Assembly (NCBI RefSeq): GCF_000687475.1
Contig: NC_057317.1
Location: 1,612,001-1,676,000 of the forward strand
Origin: Ustilaginoidea virens
Lineage: Eukaryota; Ascomycota; Sordariomycetes; Hypocreales; Clavicipitaceae
Length of the DNA: 64,000 bases
Reading direction: 5' to 3'
The notes under the pieces are model-generated. The model did no database searches and was not told where the DNA came from. It worked only from the letters and a program-made list of their open reading frames with translations. This document shows positions 1-11,539 of this stretch, in pieces. Made by a program: the position numbers and the translations under genes. Position 1 is the stretch's first letter. Each line of letters opens with the position of its first letter.

Positions 1-224
1 ATACCATCCCTTATAGGATAGCCTAGATAAAACCTTACCTAATATCAATACCCTCTTCAACCTTATAATACAGTAGAAACTCAGCCTAGCGACCCCCTAC
101 GGTAAAATTATACAGCAAGCGCTAAGTAAAAGAAATAGCACTATAGACTATACCTAGATTATATAAGACCTTACTATTAAGTACCTCGGTAATATAAACC
201 TCGCTAGGTCTAATTATATCCTAT
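1..224 (+). mobile_element. Left flank of the nest, RIP-mutated repeat (probably LINE)
   Basis: This stretch lies outside the outer LTR element but has the same composition: almost no CpA or TpG and many TpA. It ends in CCTAT at 220-224, which recurs exactly at 13,205-13,209, so it was contiguous with 13,210 onward before the outer element inserted. Since 13,210-15,960 is a LINE-like ORF2 remnant, this is probably an upstream part of the same LINE. I cannot recognise a domain in it. Confidence 0.55.
220..224. repeat. Target-site duplication CCTAT (left copy)
   Basis: The five bases before the 5' LTR match the five bases after the 3' LTR (13,205-13,209), as expected for Ty3/gypsy integration. 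Confidence 0.88.
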
Positions 225-479
225 TGTCACAGACTCGGGCTATACCCGTGTTATAGATTGACTGAGGCTCGGGCTGCGCCCGTGCCTAGTCCGGAACAGA
301 TGATATAAGATAGACGCGCGGGCCCATAAGGGCAACGTTAGGGCTCTAGCCCGCGCCACATACGGATATATATAGACTGCGGAAGGGACCCGATTTAGGC
401 TCTTCTCCCTTCCTCCTTAGTTTTATTAATATATCCGATTAACGCTTATTCGCAATCGCCCTAAGGCTAGTCCATTACA
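225..479 (+). repeat. 5' LTR of outer element
   Basis: 255 bp, beginning TGTCACAG and ending CATTACA, so it keeps TG...CA ends. It contains two copies of a CTCGGGCT(A/G)...CCCG motif and a GC-rich inverted pair GCGCGGGC (316-323) / GCCCGCGC (349-356). The segment AGTTTTATTAAT at 419-430 is the reverse complement of the bases immediately after the LTR (480-491). It aligns over its full length with 12,950-13,204. Confidence 0.93.
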
Positions 480-491
480 ATTAATAAAACT
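480..491 (+). other. Self-priming primer-binding site of outer element
   Basis: ATTAATAAAACT starts directly after the 5' LTR and is an exact 12-nt reverse complement of 419-430 inside that LTR. In Tf1-type elements the 5' end of the transcript folds back on the PBS as primer instead of a tRNA. If transcription starts at about 419, this arrangement fits that mechanism. Inferred from complementarity only. Confidence 0.72.
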
Positions 492-3400
492 CTCTTAACC
501 CTTATTATTATACTATATATAACCGCCGATAATAGATATAGGGCCCTCACAGAATACTATAGGCTTAGATAATGCCTGACGCGCCTCCGCTTATCAATAG
601 GCTGCTTAATAGGAGTCAATTACTAATACTATAGAAGTCCTTAATACGAGGTTCTAAAAATAGCTATCCTAAAGCTAGGAGAGTAAGCATCGGATATATA
701 CTTAGGCCGAATAGACCGAGCATTAAATGCTGGCCCTTATCGACTAGATGCAATAATAACTATTGCTAGCCCCTATAATAACCCCTGACCGGTCTTAGAC
801 TAACTCTATCTTAACCCTAGAGGAAACCCGACCTAGGCATAAGCTGATACCGGTTGGGGAACCCTTTAACGGTAAAAAGGCTATATTTACCGTATAGAAG
901 ACCTTTATAGAGTATAAGTTGGAGATCGATCGGGACTTTATTAGTAATGATAAGACCTAATAGATATTTATCTATTAGAACCTCTCGGCTATAATCTAAT
1001 CCTAAGTCGCAGTATTCTTTGAGAATAGCACGGCCCTCTATTACCGCCTTATAGCTTTCTTTAACTACCTATAGCGACTCTTTAAGGACCTATATCGGAA
1101 GGAATATACGATTAGCGAGCTTAAGTATACCCTCTATTAGGCGCTAAAAGAACCTTTTTCTACCTTTTTTATATATTTTAAAGAGAAATTAGCGTTAATA
1201 GGGGGGCTTAGGTAGCCTAAGTCGGTTAAGCTAGAAATACTCCGATCCGCCTTTAACCCTTATATATCGGATAAGATTATCGGCCTAGGGGTCTCCCGTA
1301 AGGATTATAATACGGCTATTATATAGTACTATGAAATCGCTATCGACCTAGAGATAAGCCTTACCGCGAAACGCTATGTGGACCCTTACTGGAATTATAA
1401 TAATAACGCCTAGGATCTATAGGCAACCGCTTAGGATAAGGATAGTAATACGCCTATAATAGGCGTTAATAAGTTAGGTTCGAAGGGTAAGGAGAAATTA
1501 TCCGCTAAAAAGATAGTATAGGTTTTAAGAGAGGTCCTTAAGGAGCGCTATTAGAAATTACTTTATACCCGATATAGAGATACTAGCTATAGAATGCCGG
1601 AATATAAGCTAAGGCCGGCCTGGCCTCTACTAGAGATAATTATAGCTTCTATAGACCTAAAGGCCGTAAAAGCTTTACGAATTGCCGAGCTTAAAAATAG
1701 CGATAATAGTAATCCCTAGGGAAAAGACTAGCCCTTAAGCCGAATTTCGCAAAAAGGCTTAAAAAATGCATTTAGCCCCTAGCTAGGTTACGATAGGAAT
1801 ACTATATAAAGGAGACTAATAATATTAAGGACCGTATAGATAGACACCCCTTTTTAGTCCTAATATTATATAATAATTCTACCTTTATTAATACCCTAAT
1901 TAATTCTAGTTGTAATTGCTATAGTGCAATAAGCGAAAGAACTATCTAAAGGTTAGGACTCTAGCCTATTTGCCTGCTGTCTTATAGGAAACTTAGGACT
2001 ATAGTAGATATAAAGAGTCGATTAGGGGAGTAGTAGATTATCCCCTTAATTATCTATACTATCTATATCGATATCGATATCGATAGATAGCTATTAGCCG
2101 TAATACTATATATCGTCTTAGGCCTTACTTGCGATATTATCCTAAGGTTACCTTAGATAGAGCACTATAATATTAAACTTTAGGTAAAGCGGCGCTAATT
2201 AAGAATTAGAGCCATTAGCGGCCTCTTTATAAGGGAATTAACCACTCGATCTTTTAGGCCTACTACGATTAATATTCTTAGATCGGTCTTTTACGGCATA
2301 CTATAATATGCGGTATATACTTAAGATAACTCGACCTTTTTCTTCCTTATAAGCCTATAGGAGCTTATATATATCTTCTATATTATGCTCTTACTATATT
2401 AGAATTCAGCTTCCCCTCCGGCCTAGCTATAGACCCTACTACTAAAGCTTTAGGACTTTACCGACCTTTTCGATAAGGCGAAAGCCTCTAGCCTCCTACC
2501 GTACTAAAGCACGCTTAATTATTATATTAAGCTTAAACCGACCCTAAATAGGGGGCCACCCGACCTCCTATAGGGACTACTATATAATATACCGCGGGAC
2601 TAGCTATTTAAGGTTTAGAGATAGGTAATAAACCTTATAGATAAAGGATAGATCTATGCGAGCTCCTTATCGGTAGTAGCACTAATCCTATTTGCGAAAA
2701 AGGCGAATAGCAGATAGTATTTTTATATAGATTACTAGGCCCTAAATAAGGTTATAGCATAGGATTAGTATCCCCTTCCCTTAATTAAGGAGATATTATA
2801 TTCCCTATCTTAGGCGAAGTGGTTTATAAAGGTAGATATCTATGCCGTATTCTATAAGATCTATATTACTAAAGGCGATAAATATCTAATTATATTTTAG
2901 ACCTGCTTCGGCCTTTTTAAGTAGTTAGTAACCCCTTTTAGCCTAACTAGGGCCCCCGCGATATTCTAGTGTTATATTAATAGGGCCTTAGGGGACTTAT
3001 TAGGGGATTTTACTACTACCTACCTAAACGATATTTTAGTTTATACCGGCGGCTTATAGAAGGAATATATAGACTATATTAGGGTTATCCTTAGATGCCT
3101 ATAAGATGCCAATCTAAATCTAGATCTAGATAAATATGACTTTATAGTAAAGGAGGTATACTACCTCGGCTATATTATAATAGTAGGGAAGGAGATTTAT
3201 TTAGACCCCGAAAAGATTAAGGCGATCTAGGAGTAGGAAGCCCCTACGAAATTATAGGGCGTCTAAAGCTTCTTAGGTTTTATAAACTTCTATTGCAATT
3301 TTATTTTAGACTTCTTTTATTTAGCCGAGCCTTTAGTTCGATTAATACAGAAGGGTATTCCCTTTTAATAGCTTAAAGAGGAGGAAAAGGCTTTTTAAGC

Positions 3401-4196
3401 GCTTAAATAGTGCTTTATCTTATACCTAGTCCTCGCCTAATAGGACCCTAAGAAGGAAATAATCTTTAAGGCAGATAGCTTTAGTATAGCTTTTAGTAGC
3501 TGCCTCTTTTAGATTAGAGAGGATAAAGTGCTCTATCCGATTATATACTATTTAGTATAGCTTACGAAGGCTAAACGGAATTATACTATCTATAATAAAA
3601 AGCTATTTACCGTTATTATATGCCTTAAGGTATAGTCGGCTAAACTCTATTCTATTACTACCCTATTTATAATCCTTATAGACTATAAGAACCTTAAGTA
3701 TTTCGCCCGACTAAAGGAGATATTAAAATGCTAGGCGTAATAGGCCGAGATATTAGCCCTTTTTAACTTCCACCTTTAATACCGGCCCGGCTTATAGGCC
3801 TAATGCCCTAATGCCCTCTCGCGATAAAAGCAAAAGGCAGATAGTATAGCATTAAGGTTTAGCTAAGTCTTTTAATTACTATCTATTTCTATTATAGAGG
3901 CAGACCCGATAGAGGTTTAGCTAGATCTAATAAGAGATCGGCCGATTATAGCCCTAGGTATAATAGAGGATAGGCCGATAATAGCTTTATCGACTAGAGT
4001 CTCCCTACTTAGTGGCTCTTAGGTCTTTACCGATATATACCTATAAGCACTTTAGGATTAGGCTATAGCCGAGGATAGACTATATTAGGCCTAATAGAAG
4101 GCTATAGCGAATAGAGAATAACGATTCCCTATAGAGGTAAAGACTAAAGAGTAGATTGCAGATTATACCCTAAATGCCTATAGAGCGCTATTCTAC
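492..4196 (+). pseudogene. Degenerate gag-pol of outer element (5' part: gag, protease, RT, RNase H)
   Basis: With internal stops ignored, the frame still reads like Ty3/gypsy polyprotein. A likely gag start (ATGCCTGACG) lies near 571. A protease-like stretch NSSCNCYSAISE lies near 1,900-1,935; its usual Asp-Ser-Gly triad appears altered. The RT core at 2,820-3,060 includes KVDIYAVFYK, CFGLFK and the catalytic box at 3,021-3,032, which reads YLND instead of YLDD, so a catalytic Asp is lost. The region is broken by dozens of TAG/TAA codons. It is non-functional and may have been silenced before decay. The frame resumes after the inner element at 11,540. Confidence 0.82.
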
Positions 4197-4201
4197 TAGG
4201 G
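4197..4201. repeat. Target-site duplication TAGGG (left copy, inner element)
   Basis: TAGGG at 4,197-4,201 and again at 11,535-11,539, immediately outside the inner LTRs. It marks insertion of the inner element into the outer element's pol region. Confidence 0.85.
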
Positions 4202-4443
4202 TGTTACAGGCTCGGGCTACGCCCGCGCTACAATATGGCTAGGACTCGGGCTGCGCCCGCGACTAGCCTCAGGAGTATTAGCACGGGGTTACGAGGGCTC
4301 GCTAAGGACTCGGCCCGTGCTATATATAAATATAAATAGGCTACTTAGAGGCCCCTATTCGGGCCCTTTTTCTTTCCTCCTTAGTCTATTTAATATATTC
4401 ATTTGACGCCTATTCGCAATAGCCTTAGGGCTAGTCTTTTATA
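4202..4443 (+). repeat. 5' LTR of inner element
   Basis: 242 bp starting TGTTACAG. Its partner at 11,293-11,534 has identical length. It carries two CTCGGGCT(A/G)CGCCCG motifs like those of the outer family. AGTCTATTTAA at 4,383-4,393 is the reverse complement of bases just after the LTR. The right end reads TATA, probably CA changed to TA by RIP. Confidence 0.92.
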
Positions 4444-4444
4444 T

Positions 4445-4455
4445 TTAAATAGACT
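4445..4455 (+). other. Self-priming primer-binding site of inner element
   Basis: TTAAATAGACT, one base after the LTR, is an exact 11-nt reverse complement of 4,383-4,393 within the LTR. This is the same geometry as in the outer element with a different sequence, which argues that the complementarity is maintained by function. Confidence 0.7.
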
Positions 4456-7400
4456 CTCTTAGCCTTACTATTATAACCTCATATTATAGAGCCGATGATG
4501 CAGGCTATATAAGATATCGAGATAAGTATACCTGGAGAAATAGGTATAAATAACCCGAGACTAAAACGCTCCCGATGTAATATATATACCCAAGTAGAGC
4601 AGCTCGTATTAGGGTTATAATAGATAGAGGCGCAGATGCAGACTAACGCGCAATACCTTGCTACTATTACTGCCTCGCTGTAGACCCTCCTTATAAACTA
4701 GTTAAATAGCTCCTAAAATGCTACCTAATTGGCCCTAATTGTATAATAAAACGCCCCCCTCCTTACGGCTTAAGATACTCAGCTAAAACGCAAGCCGATC
4801 CCGATAGGGGACCCCTTTAATAGCAAAAAGGCTATATTTACAGCCTAGTAGACCTTTATGCAATATAAGCTTAAGGTCGATAAGGAATTTATCGGGGACG
4901 AGAAGACCTAATAGATATTTATCTTCTAGAACCTTTCGTCTACAGTCTAATTATAGGTCGCGGCCTTTTTTAAGAATAGTACGGCTTGCGATTATAATAT
5001 AATAAAATTCTTTGAATACCTTTAATATCTCTTTAAGGACCTATACCGATAGGATCGCGCTATTACTAAGCTTAAGCACTCTTTATACTAGGGCCCTAAG
5101 GAACCTTTTGCCGCCTTTTTTATACGATTTGAGGAAAAACTTATACTTACTAGCGGTCTCGGTTAGCCTAAAGAAGTTAAGCTTAAATACCTCCGATCGG
5201 CGCTTAATGCTTATATAACTAATAAGATTATTAGCCTTAGGGTCTCCTATCACGACTATTATTTAGTAGTAAACCGTTACCGATAAATTGCTATCAATAT
5301 TAAGACTAGCTTAACTATTAATTACTATACGGGTTCGACCTATTCCCGACCGATATACGCCTAGGATTCCAAAGGCAATATATAAATATCGGGTATTAAT
5401 AAGCTAGACTTAAAGGGTAATTAGTATACGCCTAAGGCAATATAGGTCTCTAAAGAATGGCATAAAGATTATAGGAAGAAAGGTCTTTATCTTTAGTATG
5501 GCTCTCCTAATTATTAGACGTTTATATACTACCTATTGCCGGTAATCCGACCCGATATAGCTAAAGTAGCCTCGCTTGACTTATAAGTCGTAAAGATCGA
5601 AAGTAGCAATAAAGATTAGGAAAAAGAATAGCCTTTAAACCTAATCTTATTAAAAGGCTTAAGACGCACATATAGACCCCGGCCCGATTATAAAAGGAAT
5701 TAAAAGAGATCGCAGAATAAATAGATAGATACCCCTTTTTAATACCAATCTTATATAAATCCTATACCTTTATTAATACCTTAATCGATTTAGGATATAA
5801 CTGCTATAGCACTATAAGCGAAAAGATAGTATAATAGTTAGGCCTCCAACCTATCTGCCTACTATAACATAAGGAAATCGGAACGGCAGTAGATATTTAG
5901 AGCCATTCAAAAGAACACAAGGTAACGTATTCTTCTATTACCTATATTATCCGCATAGCAATCGATATCGACGGATAGCTATCTATAGTTATACTTTACG
6001 TTATCCCAGGCCTTACCCGCGATATTATCCTTAGGATGCCTTAGATAAAGCACTATAATATTATACTACAGGCAAAGTAATACTAATTAAAGATCGGATC
6101 GGTAGGTAGCCTTATCGTTAAAAAATTAACGAGAAAGCAATAGGGTCTAACTATAGTAAATATCTTTAGCTCGGTCTTCTATAGTATATTAAAGCAGGCA
6201 AAACACTCTAGGGACCGATTGACTTCCTTTATTATAATAAGCTTATAAAAGATAATACGCATCCTCTGCGTTATACTGCTACCTTATTAAGACTCTACCC
6301 TATAATTGTAAGAGCCGTAGGTACTCCTAATAAAATTATAAGAATTTACCGACCTCTTTAATAAAGAGAAGGCTTTTAGTCTCCTTCTATACTAGGGTAT
6401 ATTAGACTACTATATCCGGCTTAAAAAGACTATAGATAGGAGCTAGCTAGACTTACCTTAGGGCCTATTATATAATATACTATAAGACTACTTACTTAAG
6501 GTTCAAAAATAAGTAATTAACCTAATAGATAAAAAATAGATCTATACAAGCTCCTTATCGGTAGCGGCACTAGTCCTATTAGCTAGAAAAGGGAATAATA
6601 AATAGCGTTTTTATATCGACTATCGGGCCCTTAATAAGGTTATAATCTAAGACCGATACCCCCTCCCCTTAATTAAGGAGACCTTACGATCCTTATCCTA
6701 AGCGAAATAGTTTACTAAAGTTAATATACACGCAGTATTCCATAAGATATATATTACAGAGGGCGATAAATACTTAACTGCATTCCGTATATAATTCAGA
6801 CTATTTGAATGGCTTATTATGCTATTTAGCCTAACCGGGGCCCCTACGACTTTCTAAAGATATATTAATAGGGCCTTAGGGAATACACTAGGAGACTTTA
6901 CAACTACCTACCTTAACGATATCTTAATCTATACCGGGGGAATAAAGGCAGACTATATAGGGCATATTAAGGAAATCCTTCGATAATTACAAAAGGCCGG
7001 CCTAAATTTAGATCTTAATAAGTACGACTTTATAGTAAAGGAGGTCCGGTACCTAAGATATATTATAACGGCCGGAAAGGAAATCCGCTTAGACCCCGAA
7101 AAGATTAAGGCTATTTAAAACTAAAAAGCACTTATAAAATTAAAAGGCGTTTATAGTTTCCTTGGTTTTACTAACTTCTATTATAACTTTATCCTAGATT
7201 TCTCCTGCTTTATCGACCCTTTAGTTAGGTTAATAAAGAAAGGGGTCCTATTCTAATAATTAGACGAAAAAAAGGCGGCATTCTAAACGCTTAAGCAGTA
7301 TTTTATATTATCTCTGGTTCTTGCCTAATAAGACCTAGATAAAGAGATAATTCTTAAGGCAAATAGTTCTAGTATAGCCCTTAGTAGCTATCTATCGTAG

Positions 7401-9430
7401 GTTAGGGAAGACGGTATACTCTACCCTATTGCATACTATTCCGCTCGCTTATTAGATATAAAACGGAATTATACTATACACAATAAGGAACTCCTTACTA
7501 TTATTTTTTACCTTAAGGCGTAATTAGTAGAACTCCGTTTAGTAGCCTCCCCTTTTACTATCCTTATCGACTATAAAAACCTAAAGTACTTTACCTAACT
7601 ACGAGAAATATCTAAGCGATAAGCCCAATAGGCTAAAACTCTAGTACTCTTTAACTTCTATCTTCAGTATAGGCTAAAGTTATAAGCCTAACGCCTTAAT
7701 ATGTTTTCTCGATAGGAATAAAAGGCAAATAGGGTAAAGCTATAAATCAGCTAAATCCTAAAACCGCTATCTATTTTAGCACTCGATATAGATAAGATAA
7801 AGGGCGGGATAATACCAACCTCGGCCCTATAGACTACCCTACCTTACGGCCTATATATCTTCGCTAACTCCTACCTCTAAACTATTTAAGACTAAGTAAT
7901 ATCTAAAGATAGTATATATTAGGCCCGATAGACGGTAATTGCGAATAGGGAACGATGATTTCTAGTAGAAGCGGCGATATAAGAATAAATTGCTAATTAT
8001 ACCCTAAATGCATACGGCATACTCCTTTACTAGGCATAGGTATAGCTCCTATCGTTTAAGCCCTTAACCACTATAGTGATCTAATACTATTATAACTCGC
8101 CTATTACGGGCTACCTAAGGAAAAACACTACCTTTCAACTATTGCGATAGGATTATTACTTCGATAATATATTATCTAAGGTAGCGAGATATATTTAGAA
8201 TTATCGATACTATAAAGAGCATAAGAGCCGCCAATTACGCTAAGGCCTATTGCAACTACTACTAATTGCGGACCGCTTCTAGTCATAGATATCGGTCGAC
8301 TTTATAACCGACCTTCTTACCTATAATACCTCCGACCTGCGATTCTTTATAGTAATTATAGACTGCTTATCGAAGTATATCTAGCTTAAGGCTATACACT
8401 CAATAAAAGCAGAAGACTACATAGAACGCTTCTAATAGTATTAATAGCACTTTTATAGCTTCCCTAGGGAGATTATTAGCAATTAAGGTTCGGATTAAAT
8501 AGGCTAATTTTAATCTACGCTATATAAATCAGTTGGGACCGAATAACTTCTATTAATAGTATACCACCCCTAAACTAATAGCGGCATAGAGCGAATAAAC
8601 TAAGAAGTATAAGCAATCCTCTATATTATAGTTTCCTTTAATTAGTATAATTAGCTATATTATCTTACAGTATATTAACTTACGTTAAATAACCGGATAT
8701 CATCTATTACTAGGTTTAGCCCGAACTAATTGCTTAATAGGTTTAATATTCTAATTATTGCTTTACCTCTAGGGGTAACCCTAAGCTTAATTACCCTAAA
8801 GGGGTATATAGCTCTCTTTCTTAATAACCTTAAAGAGGGATAGGAATTAGCCTAGGCTACTATCGCCTTTATATAATAACGATAGCAAAATACTACTAAC
8901 CGTTTATAATGCCTGGCTAAACGCTTTTAGATTAGTAACTAAATATAGTTAAACCTCCGGAATATTAAAATAAACCGCCTATATAAGAAGCTCGATTGGG
9001 TCTCTACTAAATATACCGTCGTTACTATCCTATTACCGCTTAATATTTAGCTCGATATCCTATAAGGCATCTATTTGGTTTTCTATATTAACCTAGTCGA
9101 ATAAGCTACTTCCGATCTATTATCTAATTAGGTAATAACCGATACATAATTTAAGCCCCTATTTATCCTTCCCTAAAACTCTACGAACCTATATAAAGAG
9201 TATAAAGTTAAAGAGATACTTATAGTAAAGAACGCATAAAGCTAAAGATAAAAATATAATATATTCGTAAAGTAGAAAGGGTACGATTTACCAATATAGG
9301 AACCCCTAGAAAACTTTAAAGATACTACTACATAAGAAATATTCGAGGCTAAATAGGGGGATATTAGGACTCATAATAGGCCTAGCTAGGTCCCGAAATA
9401 AGGTCTATTAGACTAGTAAATGACGCCGAA
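4456..9430 (+). pseudogene. Degenerate gag-pol-chromodomain polyprotein of inner element
   Basis: This reads as a broken Ty3/gypsy polyprotein. The protease-like LIDLGYNCYSTISEK (about 5,785-5,830) keeps the DSG Asp but not the Ser. The RT core around 6,700-6,960 ends in YLND at 6,909-6,920. Integrase-like sequence occupies about 8,040-8,900. A chromodomain (VKRKGYDLP-like text with WEPLENF aromatic positions, some W codons now TAG) lies near 9,256-9,330. The chromodomain places it in the chromovirus clade, whose members target heterochromatin. It has many stops and no usable frame. Confidence 0.8.
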
Positions 9431-9439
9431 CGCCTACTA

Positions 9440-11280
9440 CTATAAACAAAATATAAAATAATAAAAATACGCAAAAAAAAAAAAAAAACATAATATAATA
9501 AACTAAACCGGGGCCGATATAGGCTTAATCTTAATACGCCCCTTCTTAGGGCTACTCTCTATCTCCCTAAGCCTCCTCCTACTCTTACAGCAGTATATAG
9601 GCCGGTAGCAGCAGGGGTCCTTACGGGGCAGGGCATATATATAGGCTATACATTAGACGGGGATAGTTCCCTATGCATCCATAATATAATAGAGTCTATA
9701 GGATACTATAAGGTGAATATAGTAGGGGCGCACTAAGAGATAATAAGACCCCTTAACGAGATAGGGCCGGATAATATAGTATCTACGGAGGCGGCCGCGA
9801 TAAAGATAGCGAGAGCATAAGGGGCTATAGAGCGGGGTCTGCCTACTACTATAGGGATTACACTAAATAACCTTACGCTAGCGGCGGTAGAGCCTCTATA
9901 TAATACTAGCCGCCCTAATCGTACGATAGTTCCCCCCTTATATAATACGCAGGGAGGGCAGGCCAAGATAGGAGCAGGGGCAGTTAAAGACGTTAAGCTC
10001 TAACCTAGTACTACTCTATCCTGGTATAATATTCCCAGGCTTCTATTTGTATCTCCCTTATAATATTCAAAACGGGAGCGAGATCCACAATAGACCCAGC
10101 CTAGCGCCGCAAAGGTATTAACGCCGTAGATGCGGTAGAAACTATACCGGTAGTATCCTTTAGCCCGAATGCTAAACGCGGGGCGCTAGGGGCCACCTAT
10201 TCGGTAGTAAAAACGCGATACTATTAATTATTTAAAGCCCGAAACTCAGGAATAAGGATAGCAATACGCGCTTTCTGTATATCCGTCTTAGGACGAGCGG
10301 GCTCTATAATAGCCCTCCCCTCCTTTACTACTTTAATCTAGCTGTATAAGATGCATTATAGTATAGGGTTCCCCGCGAGATACTGATTAAGCTATATATA
10401 GAATGCGTAAGAATTGGCGTAGCTTTTGCACCCTTTAGCTCTCCCATAATACTTATATATAGGCAACTCTCCAGTCGACTATATATGCTTAGTGCATATA
10501 TCGTATAGAAACTCTTCGTCTTTTATATACTAATACTCCTTATCTAAAGAGTCCCCCTCTAGGAGATAATCGCCGGTAGTATAGTATAGCTTCTAGGGAT
10601 AAATAGGGCTCGATCCCTCCCTAATAGGGGCACTTCTAGCGGCAGATAAGGATATATTCGGGCTCCAAATAGGGTTAATATAAAATGCTTGCAATAGAGG
10701 TAGGGACTTAAGACTTACTAATAGGCTTCACGATAGGCTAGACTAGGTCTCGCTATAAAAGGAGTTAGCAGCCGATTGCAATAGAGATAGAATTCGGCAA
10801 GGAATACTAATATAAGCGGGATAGAAATAATACTTTAACCGATTAGTATATAATATAGGCTTAATACGGGATAAAACTTATAATGATAGGGACCTTTAAT
10901 GCTTATTAATAGCCTTAATAAGAAGAAGGGAAGAAGGAAAAGAGCCCTAACGAGGAAAAATAAAGACTATAGGGAGATTTCTAGCCGATAGCTAGCGAAA
11001 AATTTTTTATAATATTCCTAGCTGCATCGGTTAACCTTTAGCTAGTAACGTAATAACGAACTTCTACACGCTTCCACCATACTATTCCTAATTAATAACT
11101 ATACGACTCCTATTAATTGTATAGCTATATCCGCTATGGTTATAAACGAATCTTTCCTATACCTGGCAATTAGCCTATGTATAGATTTAAGGATATTGCG
11201 ATATAGTAATCGGCGATATGATTGGTCCCTAGCGGAGGATTGATTGATAATAGAAGGCGATTTTTCTAACTCTGAGGCGG
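9440..11280 (-). pseudogene. Extra segment of inner element with antisense coding-like frames
   Basis: The outer element has no counterpart between its chromodomain and 3' LTR. An A-tract near 9,475-9,488 is followed by sequence that looks coding on the minus strand. One frame, 9,966 down to 9,733, stays open for 77 codons despite RIP. Lower down (about 9,615 to 9,508) the frame reads CCKSRRRLREIESSPKKG and ends KIKPISAPV-stop, a plausible basic C-terminus. No family is recognised. It could be an antisense accessory ORF, a captured host gene fragment, or a further nested insertion whose ends RIP has hidden. Confidence 0.4.
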
Positions 11281-11292
11281 AGAAGGGGGGTA

Positions 11293-11534
11293 TATTATGG
11301 GCTCGGGCTATGCCTGCGCTATAATGTGGCTAGGACTCGGGCTGCGCCCGCGACTAGCCTTAGGAGTATCGGCATGGGGTTACGAGGGCTCGCTAAGGAC
11401 TCGGCCTATACTACGTATGAATATAAATAGGCTACTTAGAGGCCCCTATTTGGGCCCTCTCTCTTTCCTCCTTAGTCTATTTAATATATTTATTCGACGC
11501 CTATTCGCAGTAGCCCTAAGGCCAGTCCTTTATA
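11293..11534 (+). repeat. 3' LTR of inner element
   Basis: 242 bp, full-length match to 4,202-4,443 with scattered transition differences (TG start now TA). It is preceded by a polypurine tract AGAAGGGGGG at 11,281-11,290, the plus-strand primer site, and followed by TAGGG at 11,535-11,539. Confidence 0.92.
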
Positions 11535-11539
11535 TAGGG

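Larger units (their letters stand above)
4202..11534 (+). mobile_element. Inner Ty3/gypsy chromovirus, RIP-inactivated, nested in the outer one
   Basis: A 7,333-bp element with 242-bp LTRs (4,202-4,443 and 11,293-11,534) flanked by TAGGG target duplications. Domains in sense order: gag-like region from about 4,490, protease remnant near 5,780-5,830, RT with box at 6,909-6,920 (YLND), RNase H, integrase about 8,040-8,900, and chromodomain about 9,256-9,330. It is about 1.7 kb longer than the outer element because of an extra segment between the chromodomain and the 3' LTR (about 9,440-11,280). It is related to the outer element: LTRs and pol are similar in layout and motifs but clearly different families. 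It inserted later than the outer element, and both were then saturated by RIP. Confidence 0.9.

Noticed and set aside
5012..5218. 68-codon open frame inside the inner element
   Set aside because: It lies in the RIPed gag region with no recognisable domain; chance opening in decayed DNA.
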